Origin: Cichorium intybus
Taxonomy: Eukaryota; Streptophyta; Magnoliopsida; Asterales; Asteraceae
Length of the DNA stretch: 64,000 nucleotides
Direction: 5' to 3'
Assembly (NCBI GenBank): GCA_023525715.1
Contig: CM042009.1
Location: forward strand, 124,709,819-124,773,818
The translations under genes and the position numbers were made by a program. This document shows positions 19,485 through 30,491 of the stretch, in pieces; the first letter of the stretch is position 1, and every line of letters begins with the position of its first letter. Under the pieces are notes generated by a model. The model did not search any database. It saw nothing but the letters and a program-made list of their open reading frames with translations, and was not told the DNA's origin.

Positions 19485-21907
19485 AGGTTTAAAGCTACTT
19501 CCAAGCATTCGCGGGAAATAATCAGAAAACGACAACCGGGCAACAGCAGAGGAACCGACAAACCATTTGACCCAGGGAAATTGGAGTATGGAATCAACGA
19601 GGGGACGGTGGTGACTGAAATTCAGTCGAGTCAAATGGCGTACGACCCACCGTAGCCGCAGAAAGACGGTCCAGCTAAAAGACCGAGCAAAGAAGCGCTT
19701 TCGGGAGGCAACCCGGCATTTCGGTAAGTTATTTTTAGTTTTTGTTTTTATTTTTTTAGTTTTTATTTTGTCAAAATATCACTTGAAAAATTCTTCAAAA
19801 TGTCCTGGCATAACTCGAGTGTGGGGTGGTCGAACGGATTTTAAAAATAACGGAAAATCGCGAAAAAATATGGAAAATTACAAGTTAGCGCCACTAATTT
19901 TAATGTTAGTGACGCTAACATCTGGTCAAAGGCTGGTCAACTCTCTTCCACCCTCTCGTCGCTAATGTTGAGCTCCTCCTCCCCCTTGCGTGTCTGCCGA
20001 ACCGAACACCACTAAGAACCACAAAATTTTCGATTTTTCGAGAAATTAATCCAACCAAACTTCAATTCAGCATCAAAGGTACGTATCTAAACATCCCTCT
20101 ACTGTTCTTATCGTACAACTTGCTTGAATTCGAGATTTTAAAGCCGATTTGGGGTTTCGGGTTTCGCACCCTTTGACCCCGATTCGGGCCATTTCGATGG
20201 TGTTTTTCATCAAATTGAGGCTTGGGGTTTGTTAATCGGTCCTTTAGCAACATGTTGGTACAATCAATTGAGCAAAAACAAGTCGGATTTGAGCATTGAG
20301 AAATTAGGGCCCGTTTTTGGGGTTTTCGGCATACCGAACGCATCGGCTCAAATTGGTCGATTTCTTGTTTATTTTTCGACAAATTACCACCTAGGGTTTC
20401 TTAATCGCCATGTAGTTACACAGTGGTGCATTCCATTTGACAAAAACATGCAAAAATCAAAAATTTGTGAAATTAGGGCTCGTTTTAGGGTTCTTCGGGT
20501 TTTTACCCTATTTGGTGGCTTTGTAGCTTGTTCTTCCTGAAATTGACAGAGGGATTTTGTTAATGGTTACTCTAATATTCTATTGGTGTCTTCAATTTAA
20601 TAAAAACAGGTTGGAATCGAAAATCAAGAAATCTAGGGTTCATAATTAGGGGTTTTTGACCCAAATGAGAAATTAGGGCAATTTTAGCTTGTTTTTCTGA
20701 AATTAAACTTACGGCTTTTGTTAGTCTCTAGTTTAGGAACATATTGGTGCAATCAATTTGAAAAACGGGCTAAAAATTGTACAATCGAAAAATCTAGGGC
20801 TTTTCAAGCATACTCGCGACGCGGTCATCTTAATTCGGCGCCGCGGACCTTCGAACATGATCGATAGACACCAAATTTCATCGCGTTTTACGCGCCGCGG
20901 CCTTGGCACTTCGGTGTCGCGGAGACGGGGAATCAGCAAGGACAACAACTCGCAAGAAATAATTTTCTTTTGTGTATTTTGCAATTTTTAATATGTTTGT
21001 TAGTATCTTGCCAAACTGTGATTGCTGCACCAACTGATGGAGTTGCATAACGCAAGTGTGGGGTCACCGTACCCCTACACTCGTGTTATGCCGGTGTGTT
21101 TACTGCTGCGCCCGACTCTCGGATTTCATCGTGAATGACAAATGATCGACTCTGCTACAAACGGTCCCGACAATCAAGCAATTCGCTGTTCCTAAGGGGG
21201 TAACTCTTTCTCCCTTGTTTTGACATTTTTATGTACAACGGGTACGTAGTACAGTTTTAAGTGTGGGGTGTGGACGGTCGAAAGAGTTTATTTTTGAAAT
21301 TTTTGCGGGAAATGAGTCAGTTTTTAAAATTTTAGCAATTTTTCAAAATTTTTAATAGGTTGTAATTTTGAAACAAATGGTTTGTGAATGTTTATAGCAT
21401 TGGTATTTTTCGAGAGATACCATTTAGTTGTTATCATGCTATATGTTTAGTCAAATAAGTTGAATTTTAGGAGTTAGAAGATTGGAGTGTTTTAGGATTG
21501 GAATTTAGGAAGGAATTGTCAATCAGTGGCCTTTATTGTTCGAGCCGGTAGGTCTAAAATGGGTGGGCCTTATGCACCTTACCACCTAAGATTTTCTGGT
21601 CTGGGATGGTATTTCTGAAAGCTCGCTACACGGACAACATCAAAAGTCATGGACAGTTCTTTAATGGCCTTTAGAATCTGAATGAGTATGTACACTTCAT
21701 TGTGGACAGAAAATTTGTAATCAAGGGTTCTTTAGAATGCCATGAATTCCAAAGAACATTCTGATTATGTATTCACGAACTATTTCACTCTAACTGCTAG
21801 GGCAATAAGCTTTGAAATTAAACGCATTCAAAAATTGTTTGAGTCTTAGTTAAAATCTGTTAAAAACTCTCTTGCTTGGGGACAAGCAAGGCACAAGTGT
21901 GGGGTTT
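19485..21907 (+). other. 3' non-coding region of element B
   Basis: No credible gene. Contains a GGGAGGCAACCC hairpin (19703-19714) followed by TTTCGGTAAGTT, further TTAGCGNCGCTAA-like words (about 19886-19920), a stretch with three or four loose repeats carrying TTAGGG and AAAATCNAGAAAT words (20100-20800), a CG-rich palindromic zone (20813-20935), the block shared with A, X and D (about 21530-21750, here on the + strand), and four AAGTGTGGGGT-type purine motifs (19818, 21054, 21259, 21895), the last serving as the polypurine tract. Confidence 0.65.
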
Positions 21908-22165
21908 TGACAACGCCTAGTAATATCAAGTATTTTAGGCGTTGTTTACCAGTGTTTTAGTTAATTTATCTTTATTAATTGGCTAATATCACTTACGTTT
22001 GTGCCAAAGTGCTTGAAAATGTTTTTATTATAAATGCAGGGGTTTTAGTGCAATTCTGGAGAAGTTACGTAGTAAAACGGACAAGAAAAAGAAGTCAGCT
22101 GGTATTAGCATCGCTAACTTTTATAGTTAGCGTCGCTAACTTTTATAGTTAGCTTCGCTAATGTT
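21908..22165 (+). repeat. 3' LTR of B, left part
   Basis: Matches 16492-16728 of the 5' LTR, starting TGACAACGCCTAG. It breaks at about 22163-22170 where truncated C1 begins. About 210 bases of LTR equivalent to 16730-16942 are absent on the far side. Confidence 0.83.
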
Positions 22166-22170
22166 AATTA

Positions 22171-22418
22171 GAAAGTCCGGTAAAGAGAAAGATTGATTTA
22201 TTATATGATTAATAAATCAATAGAAATTAAATAAATAGTTTATTAATATATTTAAGTGATAATATATTAATTAGAAACTATAATAATTAATTAGAAATTT
22301 TTCTGGAATTAATTGGAATTAATTTGGCAGTTAAATTAATTAATTAAATGTGCAGGGACTAAAACTGTAATTATTCAATAGTTGAGTAAGTGGCAGTGTG
22401 AGTGACCATGTGGTGGCC

Positions 22419-22490
<72 letters not shown>

Positions 22491-22895
22491 GAGATATATA
22501 TATATACTACAGATAAATGGTGTTTGAATGATTAAAATAATAGTTTATCTTAATTCGAATTCAAAAAGGTTTATCTGTAACGATTATCTGATCACCACAT
22601 GGAGGCTATAAATAGGGAGACTCTCCCTAACCCTAGGACCACGTTTTTTGTACTCTCTCTGAAGGAATTTTTGGCCAAAGCCTCAAGCTAGGGTGTGACT
22701 TCATTTGAGGCAGGACAATTGTGCTACTTTGCTTCAAAGAAATCCTAAAAGGTTAGTTTTTCTTATTTTATTCTTTTAGTTAATTTCTTCTGGCCTTCTA
22801 GGATATGTTATATGTTTAATTAGAAGAAAACCTAGATCTATATAAGTTGCATGTGAACTTAAGATTTTTAGTTCATAGTTGCAGAAAACCTTTTA
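22171..22895 (+). repeat. 5' LTR of C1, first ~105 bases missing
   Basis: Aligns with 29034-29831. The lost part corresponds to 28935-29033. A single deletion across the insertion boundary removed it and about 210 bases of B's LTR. Includes an AT microsatellite at 22418-22489, and CTATAAATA near 22608 as a TATA box. Confidence 0.85.
22418..22489. repeat. (AT)n microsatellite in the C1 5' LTR
   Basis: Alternating AT, followed by CGAG and a second short run to about 22506. The same position in the other C1-family LTRs carries runs of different length. Confidence 0.95.
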
Positions 22896-22896
22896 G

Positions 22897-22908
22897 TGGT
22901 ATCAGAGC
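22897..22908 (+). other. Primer binding site of C1 (initiator tRNA-Met)
   Basis: TGGTATCAGAGC one base after the LTR, the usual Ty1/copia primer site in plants. Confidence 0.88.
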
Positions 22909-24249
22909 TATTTGGTGTGTTTTCTTGTTAAATTGTTATAATTGTATCCTGTAAATTAGGGTTTATTGTTTCTAAACCCTAATGTGGCCGTTTTGAATAT
23001 TAGGGTTAGGGTTTCAAAAAACCCTGGCCCCTCCCCCTGCTTGGCTTGAAAAAGGGATTGGTTTAGTAGGCTTTCTATTTTTGATAACTTTAATTGTTTA
23101 AATAGATAAAACATTAAACCTTTATCCTAAAATTCGAAAATTAGGGGATAAGGATAGGTTTAAATTAATTTGATTATTCTGTGACACCTATCTGCAAAAT
23201 TAATTAAATTAATTAATTGTTTAATTAAAAGATAATTAATAGAATTTAATTAATTTCGATTTAAATGGTTTAAATTCCGAAAATTAATAGATTAAATCTA
23301 TAAATATTTTAAGAGGTTTAAAATATCAAATTTAATTAATTGGTTAATTAAAAGATAATTAAATCGGCTTTAAATGGTTTAATTTAATTTTAAATTTAAT
23401 AGCTTAAATCGACAATAAATTAAAAGATAAACCAGAAACAATTTTTTAAAGGTTTAAAAAATTACATCTTATATATATTATAACTAGGAAGTTATTTTTT
23501 ATATGTATGAGATTAAATGGTTAGTCAAATCATTAGTAGACCTCATTCACGAAGTTGGTCTATAAAGTGGGTATAAGGAGACTGCCTATAAAATGGCGGT
23601 CTAATGGGTGAACACTCTCGCCCACCGCTCGCCTGATCAGTGGAGGGTCGTTAGCCAAACATGTTTGATAGGACCGCCTAATAATCACTAAAAGTATAAT
23701 GATTCAAAGTACTAGAACACTTAATAAAATCCCATTCTAGTTACTTTAGGAAAAATTTGAATTTGTGCTAATCCATGAAATTGCACATTGCACTTTATGA
23801 AACATTGGTGGAGCGTGTGTGGTTAACCGGCACGCCAATTGGGGTTCATAAGGAGTTGCAATGGGTTTCCCGGGTATTATCATTGTTGATGGAGCATGTG
23901 TGGTTTACCGGCACATCAATTAGAGATGATAATTAACCCGAGAGTACCAAGCTAATTTGCATGGTTATTCACATCCAGTTTGTGATCCTCGGCATCTCAG
24001 TCACAAACAGTGGGACACATCCGAGATTAAACATGCCATTGAATAGTTCAATGAATCTCAATAGACCTAGGAATTTCATATGATGAAATTGATAAGTGAG
24101 TTATCTACATTAATGACCATTATGTTGTGATTACGACATCCCTCTTCACACCATACTTGGGGTATTTTGGATCCTAGCCTTAATAAATAATATATTGGGT
24201 AATTATTTAAAAGGATCAATTAAACTAATAAATTTTGTTTAGTTTATAG
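22909..24249 (+). other. Leader of C1
   Basis: Non-coding, AT-rich, with a TTAATTAA-rich stretch (23150-23460). Two copies of the GTGTGGTTNACCGGCAC stem-loop lie at 23804-23839 and 23885-23920, about 80 bases apart, upstream of gag. Confidence 0.7.
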
Positions 24250-25193
24250 ATGTCAAGTGTCAATTCTCCTTCTTCTCCGCCTTCACCCATTTCTCAAAGC
24301 ATCAGAATGCACTTGCCAAATATGGAAAGGCTGACTGGCCTCAACAGTAAAGAATGGCTTCGCAATTGGAGACTAGTTCTCAGCATTGCTGGCAAGCTAC
24401 ATCTCACCGAGTATCCGATCCCAGTCCCACCGGAACAAGTCATCATAAAAGGTTCTTATGATAAGCATAACCTCTTAGTTGATGAATCCGAAGAGACCGT
24501 GACCTCATGCTATTAACCATTGACCCCGAGTTCCGCAAGGATTTTGAATCCTTGGGGCCATATGAGTTAATGCAACTGGTTGAGGAAAGGTTCCAAAAGC
24601 CAGTTGAAGAGGAACGAGCTAGGATCTTCAAAAGACTTGCAGAGTGCAAGCTAAAAGAAGGAAGTAGCATCAATTCGCATGTTCTTCAGATTGAAGCGTA
24701 CATAGGCGAATTGTACAAACTTGGTTATTCCATGAGTGAGGAAAAGAGTGTTAACATTCTACTCGCTTCGCTGACTAGTGAGTACGATCTGTTCATTCAG
24801 ACGTATAGAATGGAAGACCAGAAAAAGACCTTCATGGAAATGCGTCCACTGTTGACTTTATACGAGTCATTCTTGGACAGGCATAGCTCCAATGGCTCAA
24901 CTACTTCTGGATTAAGTCCAGTGAAGAGACGTAACAAGAAACGGTCGAGATCGACTGGACATGTCTCAAGCTGGGAATCCACTAAATCGGATACAGTCAC
25001 GGAAAGATTGGAAGACGCTCCAAATCCTTTGAAAACTCAGGTATATCTAAAAACCTCAAAACTCCTGTTCCAAGATTTCTTGATACATAATGTGATAGTC
25101 ACATTTTGGTTGGTATACAGGGAATCGAGAAGGCACAGGACTCTGTCGCATAGGAGCACATTTGGATTGGATCTCCAACTCGTGCAGTTTTGA
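24250..25193 (+). pseudogene. copia-type gag of C1, frameshifted
   Basis: First part (24250-24516) begins MSSVNSPSSPPSPISQ and contains LNSKEWLRNWRLVLSIAGKL, the N-terminal copia gag pattern. The second part (24507-25193) continues in another frame with MLLTIDPEFRKDFESLGPYE, FQKPVEEERARIFKRLAECK and INSHVLQIEAYIGELYKLGY, matching the UBN2-type gag domain. A basic region follows (PVKRRNKKRSRS). The frame break at about 24500-24510 is also present in C1'. There is no zinc knuckle and no protease; the last ~40 residues look like read-through of non-coding DNA. Confidence 0.78.
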
Positions 25194-28100
25194 AGTTTAG
25201 ATAGATATTAAATATTGTTATTAGTCTTTAGATACATTTTTGACATTGTCTATTACATTGTTCAAGGATTTTATTTTTAATAAAATTGTCATATTTTCTT
25301 TTAACACCTGTTGTCTGAAATTATCCTTGAAATGTTATTTGAATGTGTTGAATGTATGATTAGTAATAACTTGAATGTTGATACATCCAAAGTGTTTGGA
25401 TTCAAGAATTGTGTCATTTATGATTGTTAATGTTACAAGAATCAATTCAACCACAGGTCCAGTTGGACAGGACCTTGGAATCATTTGACTTAGAGTCACT
25501 TGATGAATTGAGTTCTTAATGTGTCAAGAAATGAATCAACCAAAAGTCCAGTTGGACAGGACTTTGGAATCATCTGACTTGGAGTCAGATGATGATTAAT
25601 TTCTTTATAAAGCACATGTGGCAAGAAATGAATCACCCAAAGATCCAGAGGATAGGATTTTGGAATCAGTTGACTTAAAGTCAACTGAAGATTGCAAGTC
25701 TTGAACAAAGTCATAATTTTACATAGATATGTAAAAGACATTGAGATTAAGAGCAACGGACACACCAGTTGCTGTGTATTGCTAGAATCTTAATATAGAA
25801 CACAATTGTTTGTACTTCACAATATTCATCATTCGGTATGACGTATATGACATTGCTTATCGGGATAAGCGATTGAATTGAAACCTTGAACAGTTCAAGG
25901 ACTTCAAAGGAAGTACAAGTTCCACAGAACCTGAGCGATAACTGAGAAAAAGGTTTCATAGTTCATTATCTTCCAAGAACATTAATAGTTAAAATGTGTC
26001 TTAGGGAAGATAATTGAGCATTGGTCGAAACAGTTCGATCATCGGTGTATGAGATACATTGCCAATTAGTTTCCAATAAGATGAACACTATACCAGTCAG
26101 TCCATATAAAACATACTCCGACCATATCCTAGACTAAGTAGGTCTTGCAGACACTGCCTGAAATGTAAAGCTGGGATTATCCCACTTATACATAGAAAGT
26201 CCAGGGTCTTGTAGTGTTCATCTGAACCTCATGACTAGCTGAGCATTGTCGTTTCATTAGCTATCCCACTGTTACTAAAGAGCTCTTTTAGAAAGAACTC
26301 ATGGTCTAAGGAAACAGTGGGAGTTGGAACAGTCCTAAATGAGTTTAGGATTAGCAATGAAAGAACCTTTTTAGTCATCACTAGGCTTGGAGCAGAAATC
26401 AGATTTCTGCTTTACAACTGACATAATCTCCTCTTGACCAGTAGTATTGATCACCATCATAAGTGGTTGTGATCAGGGTGACATACCGATTGGTGGTAAA
26501 ACACTACAATTGGTACGGATTTGCAATCCGACTACTTGGAAGCATTGGTGAGCCCGGCTGCTGCCAAATAAGAGGACCTTAGGGCGAGACACGGTCTGTG
26601 TGAAAATTTGATTGATTTTACACCTGGTCTAAAAACCAGTGGGAGTAACTGAATCATCAAAAGAAAGCAACATGGACATATACATACCTTCTGAGCATCT
26701 AGTTGAGTCGATAATCAGAGTCAAGCAATTGATTCCGAGTAAAGCACTCTCAATAGAAGATGAAATCCGAGAGGATTCTGCGTGGCATAGTGTGAGTCGT
26801 TAGTGGAGCATGTGTGGTTTACCGGCACACTAATAGAGACACACATAGAGCATGCCATTACAAAAGGTATATGGCCCCGGGTTTCGTCCCACGGCCATCT
26901 CGCAAGAAAGGATATTCAGATTCTCAAAATATGCCAAAGGATTGGATTTTGAGAAAAGGCTAAAAGATTTCCATTAAAATGTCAGAAAGGTTTGGATTCT
27001 CAAAATGTGCCATAAGTCCTGGATTTTGTGAATAGTCTATAACCGTGTCAAAGCCAGTGGGAGTCGCCGTTATCCACTATCCTCACATGTGGGATATATA
27101 ATGGTTCTAGGAAACGTCTCTTTTCATTACGAAGTGTAATGACTTGGTGTTAAGAAACAGAACGCTATGAAAGCCTTAATAGAAATACGGCATACTCAGA
27201 TGGTTGTAAACGTCTATGAGATAGATCCAGATTCTGCCAAGATGATCTTGATGAGATTCAAGATGCATAGACTTAGGAAAAGTTTTTCTTGTCATTGCAA
27301 AGTGTGATGACTTGGCATGAAAGAAATAAAGAAGGTGCAATATACTCATGTAATTCACAGTCATCTATTGGAAAGATGAAATCGCCAGCATAGACCTAGC
27401 CATTGTAAGCATGATCTTGATAAGATTCAAGATGCACGAGAAAAGTCTCCGAAAGGAAATAGTTTTTCGAAAATCATGACACAAAGGATTATAAATAATC
27501 CTTGGATTCTGAAAGGGTTTGGAATAGGATTAGATTGGGTTCCACAAGTTTTGGATCGATCATAAAGTCATGAACATGTCCTGATAACTTAATGCTTAGG
27601 GCATAGTAAGTTGGATTCAGGACGTTGCCTGACTGGGAATACTGGATGGACTGGTTGAACTAAAGTGAGAATTCATTAGGAAATGATTAGGGTGAAAGTG
27701 ATAGTATTAATTTGAAAGATTTTCAAAGTGGTAATTATTAACATCAGGACATGATGTTAAAGGACTTTATGGTTACAGAGTCTCGTTGTTATTCTGATGG
27801 AGCGCGTGTGGTTCACAGGCACATCATAACACCTCGAAATAGTCTTAGGGTGCAGTCAAGTAGACTACAGACCCCAGAACCATAGGAAGTCACAGTACAC
27901 ATTACCAGAATGGAGTTAAAAGAGAAATTGACAGGATAACTTATTGAGATGTTATCGGATGAGCATCCGATTGGATCATCTGCAATAAAGTGTATAAGTA
28001 TAAGATACTTTGGATACATTGAAAAAGTGTAAGGTTCATTAAGACATAGTTGTAAAAAAATTAGAATTGAAAGTTTAAAAGAAATCTTGAAACCGATAAT

Positions 28101-28923
28101 AGTTTATGACAAGGTCCGACTTGGTGATTACCTTGTGGAGACTTGGTAATAAGCAGGAGTAGCTGCCAGTCAGATCTTTATGTTTCACTTTTGCATGTTT
28201 TACTTCCCGAATAATTTAATTATTGAGAAAGGTCCACAGTCGCTCATACTTTGGGAAGTAAGTATTGAATCAAGACTGTCATGAATTGGTTTGTAGACTG
28301 TCTAAGGAGTTAGACATAGCAATAGGATTACTACAACAATCATGAGTACTTAGAAATAGAGATTTGAGTATTGGATAAACCCACGCTCAATAGATTGCTT
28401 CATGGATTATATCACAAGCAATGTTGAGACGATAATATCTTATGATCTTGAAGTGGAGAGATATGAGTTATGATTTACAAGGCAGTTGTTCATTGATAAT
28501 ACGAAAACGCATCGGTAACTCGATGTCATAAAACGTGTTGTTGTTAATGATTTGACTGGTAAAAGATATAAGCATATAAGTGAAAGCTTATTCGTTCCTT
28601 GACCCTGATGGGAAACAAATATCTATAGGCCTCTCGATGATTTTGAAGTTGACTAAAGTGCTAGCCAGCCTGGACTAAATTGATGTGTTCAATTAGAAGT
28701 TCTAAAGTCATAAGCAGAATCAGAAATCGGGGAACAGAGAATCGGACAGATATTGATCTCAATCCATGTCTCGTGTCTGAAAATATATTGTTGAACGAAG
28801 GATCATATGATCACTTATCTATGGACGGAACTGACTAGGTTAGAGTTCAGCAGCAGTTTCTAGGACGCTACAGTTGCTAATTAATCAGAGTCTAAATTGG
28901 TAATTATAGTCATAGACTTATCC
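25194..28923 (+). other. Hairpin-rich non-coding body of C1
   Basis: No credible ORF. Three tandem units of about 90 bases (25455-25690), each with two stem-loops. A two-copy tandem unit of about 175 bases (27113-27450). Two more GTGTGGTTNACCGGCAC stem-loops (26799-26835, 27794-27829). Many perfect short hairpins, for example 25855-25870, 25884-25900, 26333-26350, 26391-26411, 26931-26965, 27484-27503, 27738-27760 and 28299-28316. Confidence 0.75.
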
Positions 28924-28934
28924 AAGTGGGAGAC

Positions 28935-29280
28935 TGTTGATTTAGGTGTCTAATCCATGACTAATAATTAGTATTTATCTAATTAATAGTAGCATAGTCC
29001 ATTTGGGTTGCCCTCATAGTTGGAGGATTGGCAGAAAGTCTGGTAGAGAGAAAGATTGATTGATTATATGATTAATAAATCAATAGAAATTAAATAAATA
29101 GTTTATTAATATATTTAAGTGATAATATATTAATTAGAAACTATAATAATTAATTAGAAATTTTTCTGGAATTAATTGGAATTAATTTGGCAGTTAAATT
29201 AATTAATTAAAGATGTAGGGACTACAACTGTAATTATTCAATAGTTGAGTAAGAGGCAGTGTGAGTGACCATGTGGTGGC

Positions 29281-29351
<71 letters not shown>

Positions 29352-29353
29352 TC

Positions 29354-29442
<89 letters not shown>

Positions 29443-29831
29443 TACAGATAAATGGTGTTTGAATGATTAAAATAATAGTTTATCTTAATTCGAATTCAAA
29501 AAGGTTTATCTGTAACGATTATCTGATCACCACATGGAGGCTATAAATCAAGAGACTCTCCCTAACCCTAGGACCATGTTTTTTTGTACTCTCTTTGAAG
29601 GAATTTTCGGCTAAAGCCTCAAGTTAGGGTGTGACTTCATTTGAGGCAGAACAATTGTGCTGCTTTGCTTCAAAGAAATCCTAAAAGGTTAGTTTTTCTT
29701 ATTTTATTCTTTTAGTTAATTTCTTCTGGCCTTTTACGATATGTTATATGTTTAATTAGAAGAAAACCTAGATATATATAGGTTGCATGTGAACTTAGGA
29801 TTTTTATTTCATTGTTGCAGAAAACCTTTCA
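28935..29831 (+). repeat. 3' LTR of C1
   Basis: 897 bp from TGTTGATTTAGG to AAACCTTTCA, complete. It contains two AT runs (29284-29348, 29357-29441) around a CTTCGAG core, far longer than in the 5' LTR. It passes directly into the resumed LTR of B at 29832 (ATTATAAATATCGG). Confidence 0.9.
29284..29441. repeat. (AT)n microsatellites in the C1 3' LTR
   Basis: Two AT arrays separated by TCTTCGAG. Able to fold on themselves. Confidence 0.95.
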
Positions 29832-30491
29832 ATTATAAATATCGGAGTCCCGTCCGACTTTTCACTCATCCCGGGACGCGAAGGAGGGATCCGAAGGCAC
29901 AATTTCGTCAGTTTTTCAGTGGGAATCAATATTTTGGTTAGTAATTTAGTTTTTCTCATGTTTTATCAACTCGGTATCGAGATATTCCGCAATCGGGATT
30001 TCCGTCGATTACTCGATGTTCATTTAGATTCATAGTTTCTAATTTCAGTAGAATAGTTATTAGTTTAGATCTGATATTTGATTGTATGGTTTGGATTTGA
30101 GTTGGATTTGGATTTATAAAAGTTAATCATTCGGTTTGATGTTTAATTGCACTTTTTTCGGGATTGTTTCTATTGAATGCTTGTTTGGATGTTTTGGAAT
30201 TGTCATTGCTTCTGATTTTTCTAGAATTTACTTCTGGAATCAGTAAGTAATCTTAGTTTAGTTTAGTTCATGCTTGATTTGGGTTTTGGCACTTGTTTTG
30301 GTATTGGGTTTTTGTGTGATTTTTGGGAAAGTAGAAACAATACCGCTGACTGTAGCGTGACACTACAGTTGGTATACTATCGTCTTGTCCTAACCACGTA
30401 ACTCCTGTGGATCGACCCTGACTACAACTGTGCTAAGTGAGAGTGAGGTTATTTTACTATTTTTGACCGCATGACGACCGCTGCGATGTCA
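29832..30491 (+). repeat. 3' LTR of B, right part
   Basis: Matches 16943-17609 with a few substitutions, ending GCGATGTCA. The host gene resumes at 30492. Confidence 0.87.

Larger units (their letters stand above)
22166..29831 (+). mobile_element. Element C1: gag-only copia element, 5' LTR truncated
   Basis: Order: truncated 5' LTR (to 22895), initiator-Met-type primer site (22897-22908), 1.3-kb leader, a frameshifted gag, 3.7 kb of hairpin-rich non-coding DNA, purine tract AAGTGGGAGAC (28924-28934) and full 3' LTR (28935-29831). A second copy, C1', lies at 34230-50168 on the other strand. Neither has integrase, RT or RNase H. The 3' non-coding end resembles that of C2, so C2-type elements are plausible helpers (inference). 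Confidence 0.85.
16492..30491 (+). mobile_element. Element B: non-autonomous Athila-like element hosting hAT1 and C1
   Basis: 5' LTR (16492-17609), tRNA-Asp-type primer site, one acidic ORF without pol, long 3' non-coding DNA, purine tract (21895-21907) and a 3' LTR split into 21908-22165 and 29832-30491 by C1. A hAT-type MITE lies in the ORF. Flanks are ATCTC (left) and CCCTC (right): an imperfect 5-bp target duplication inside the host gene. LTR ends and primer site tie it to A and X. No RT, integrase or protease is visible, so movement would have required trans supply. Confidence 0.82.

Noticed and set aside
25455..25690. CRISPR-like repeat-spacer array
   Set aside because: Plant DNA, only three imperfect units with folded repeats and no unique spacers; better read as tandem structured units.
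16492..30491. Perfect target duplication for B
   Set aside because: Flanks ATCTC and CCCTC agree at only three of five bases; reported as imperfect rather than claimed.
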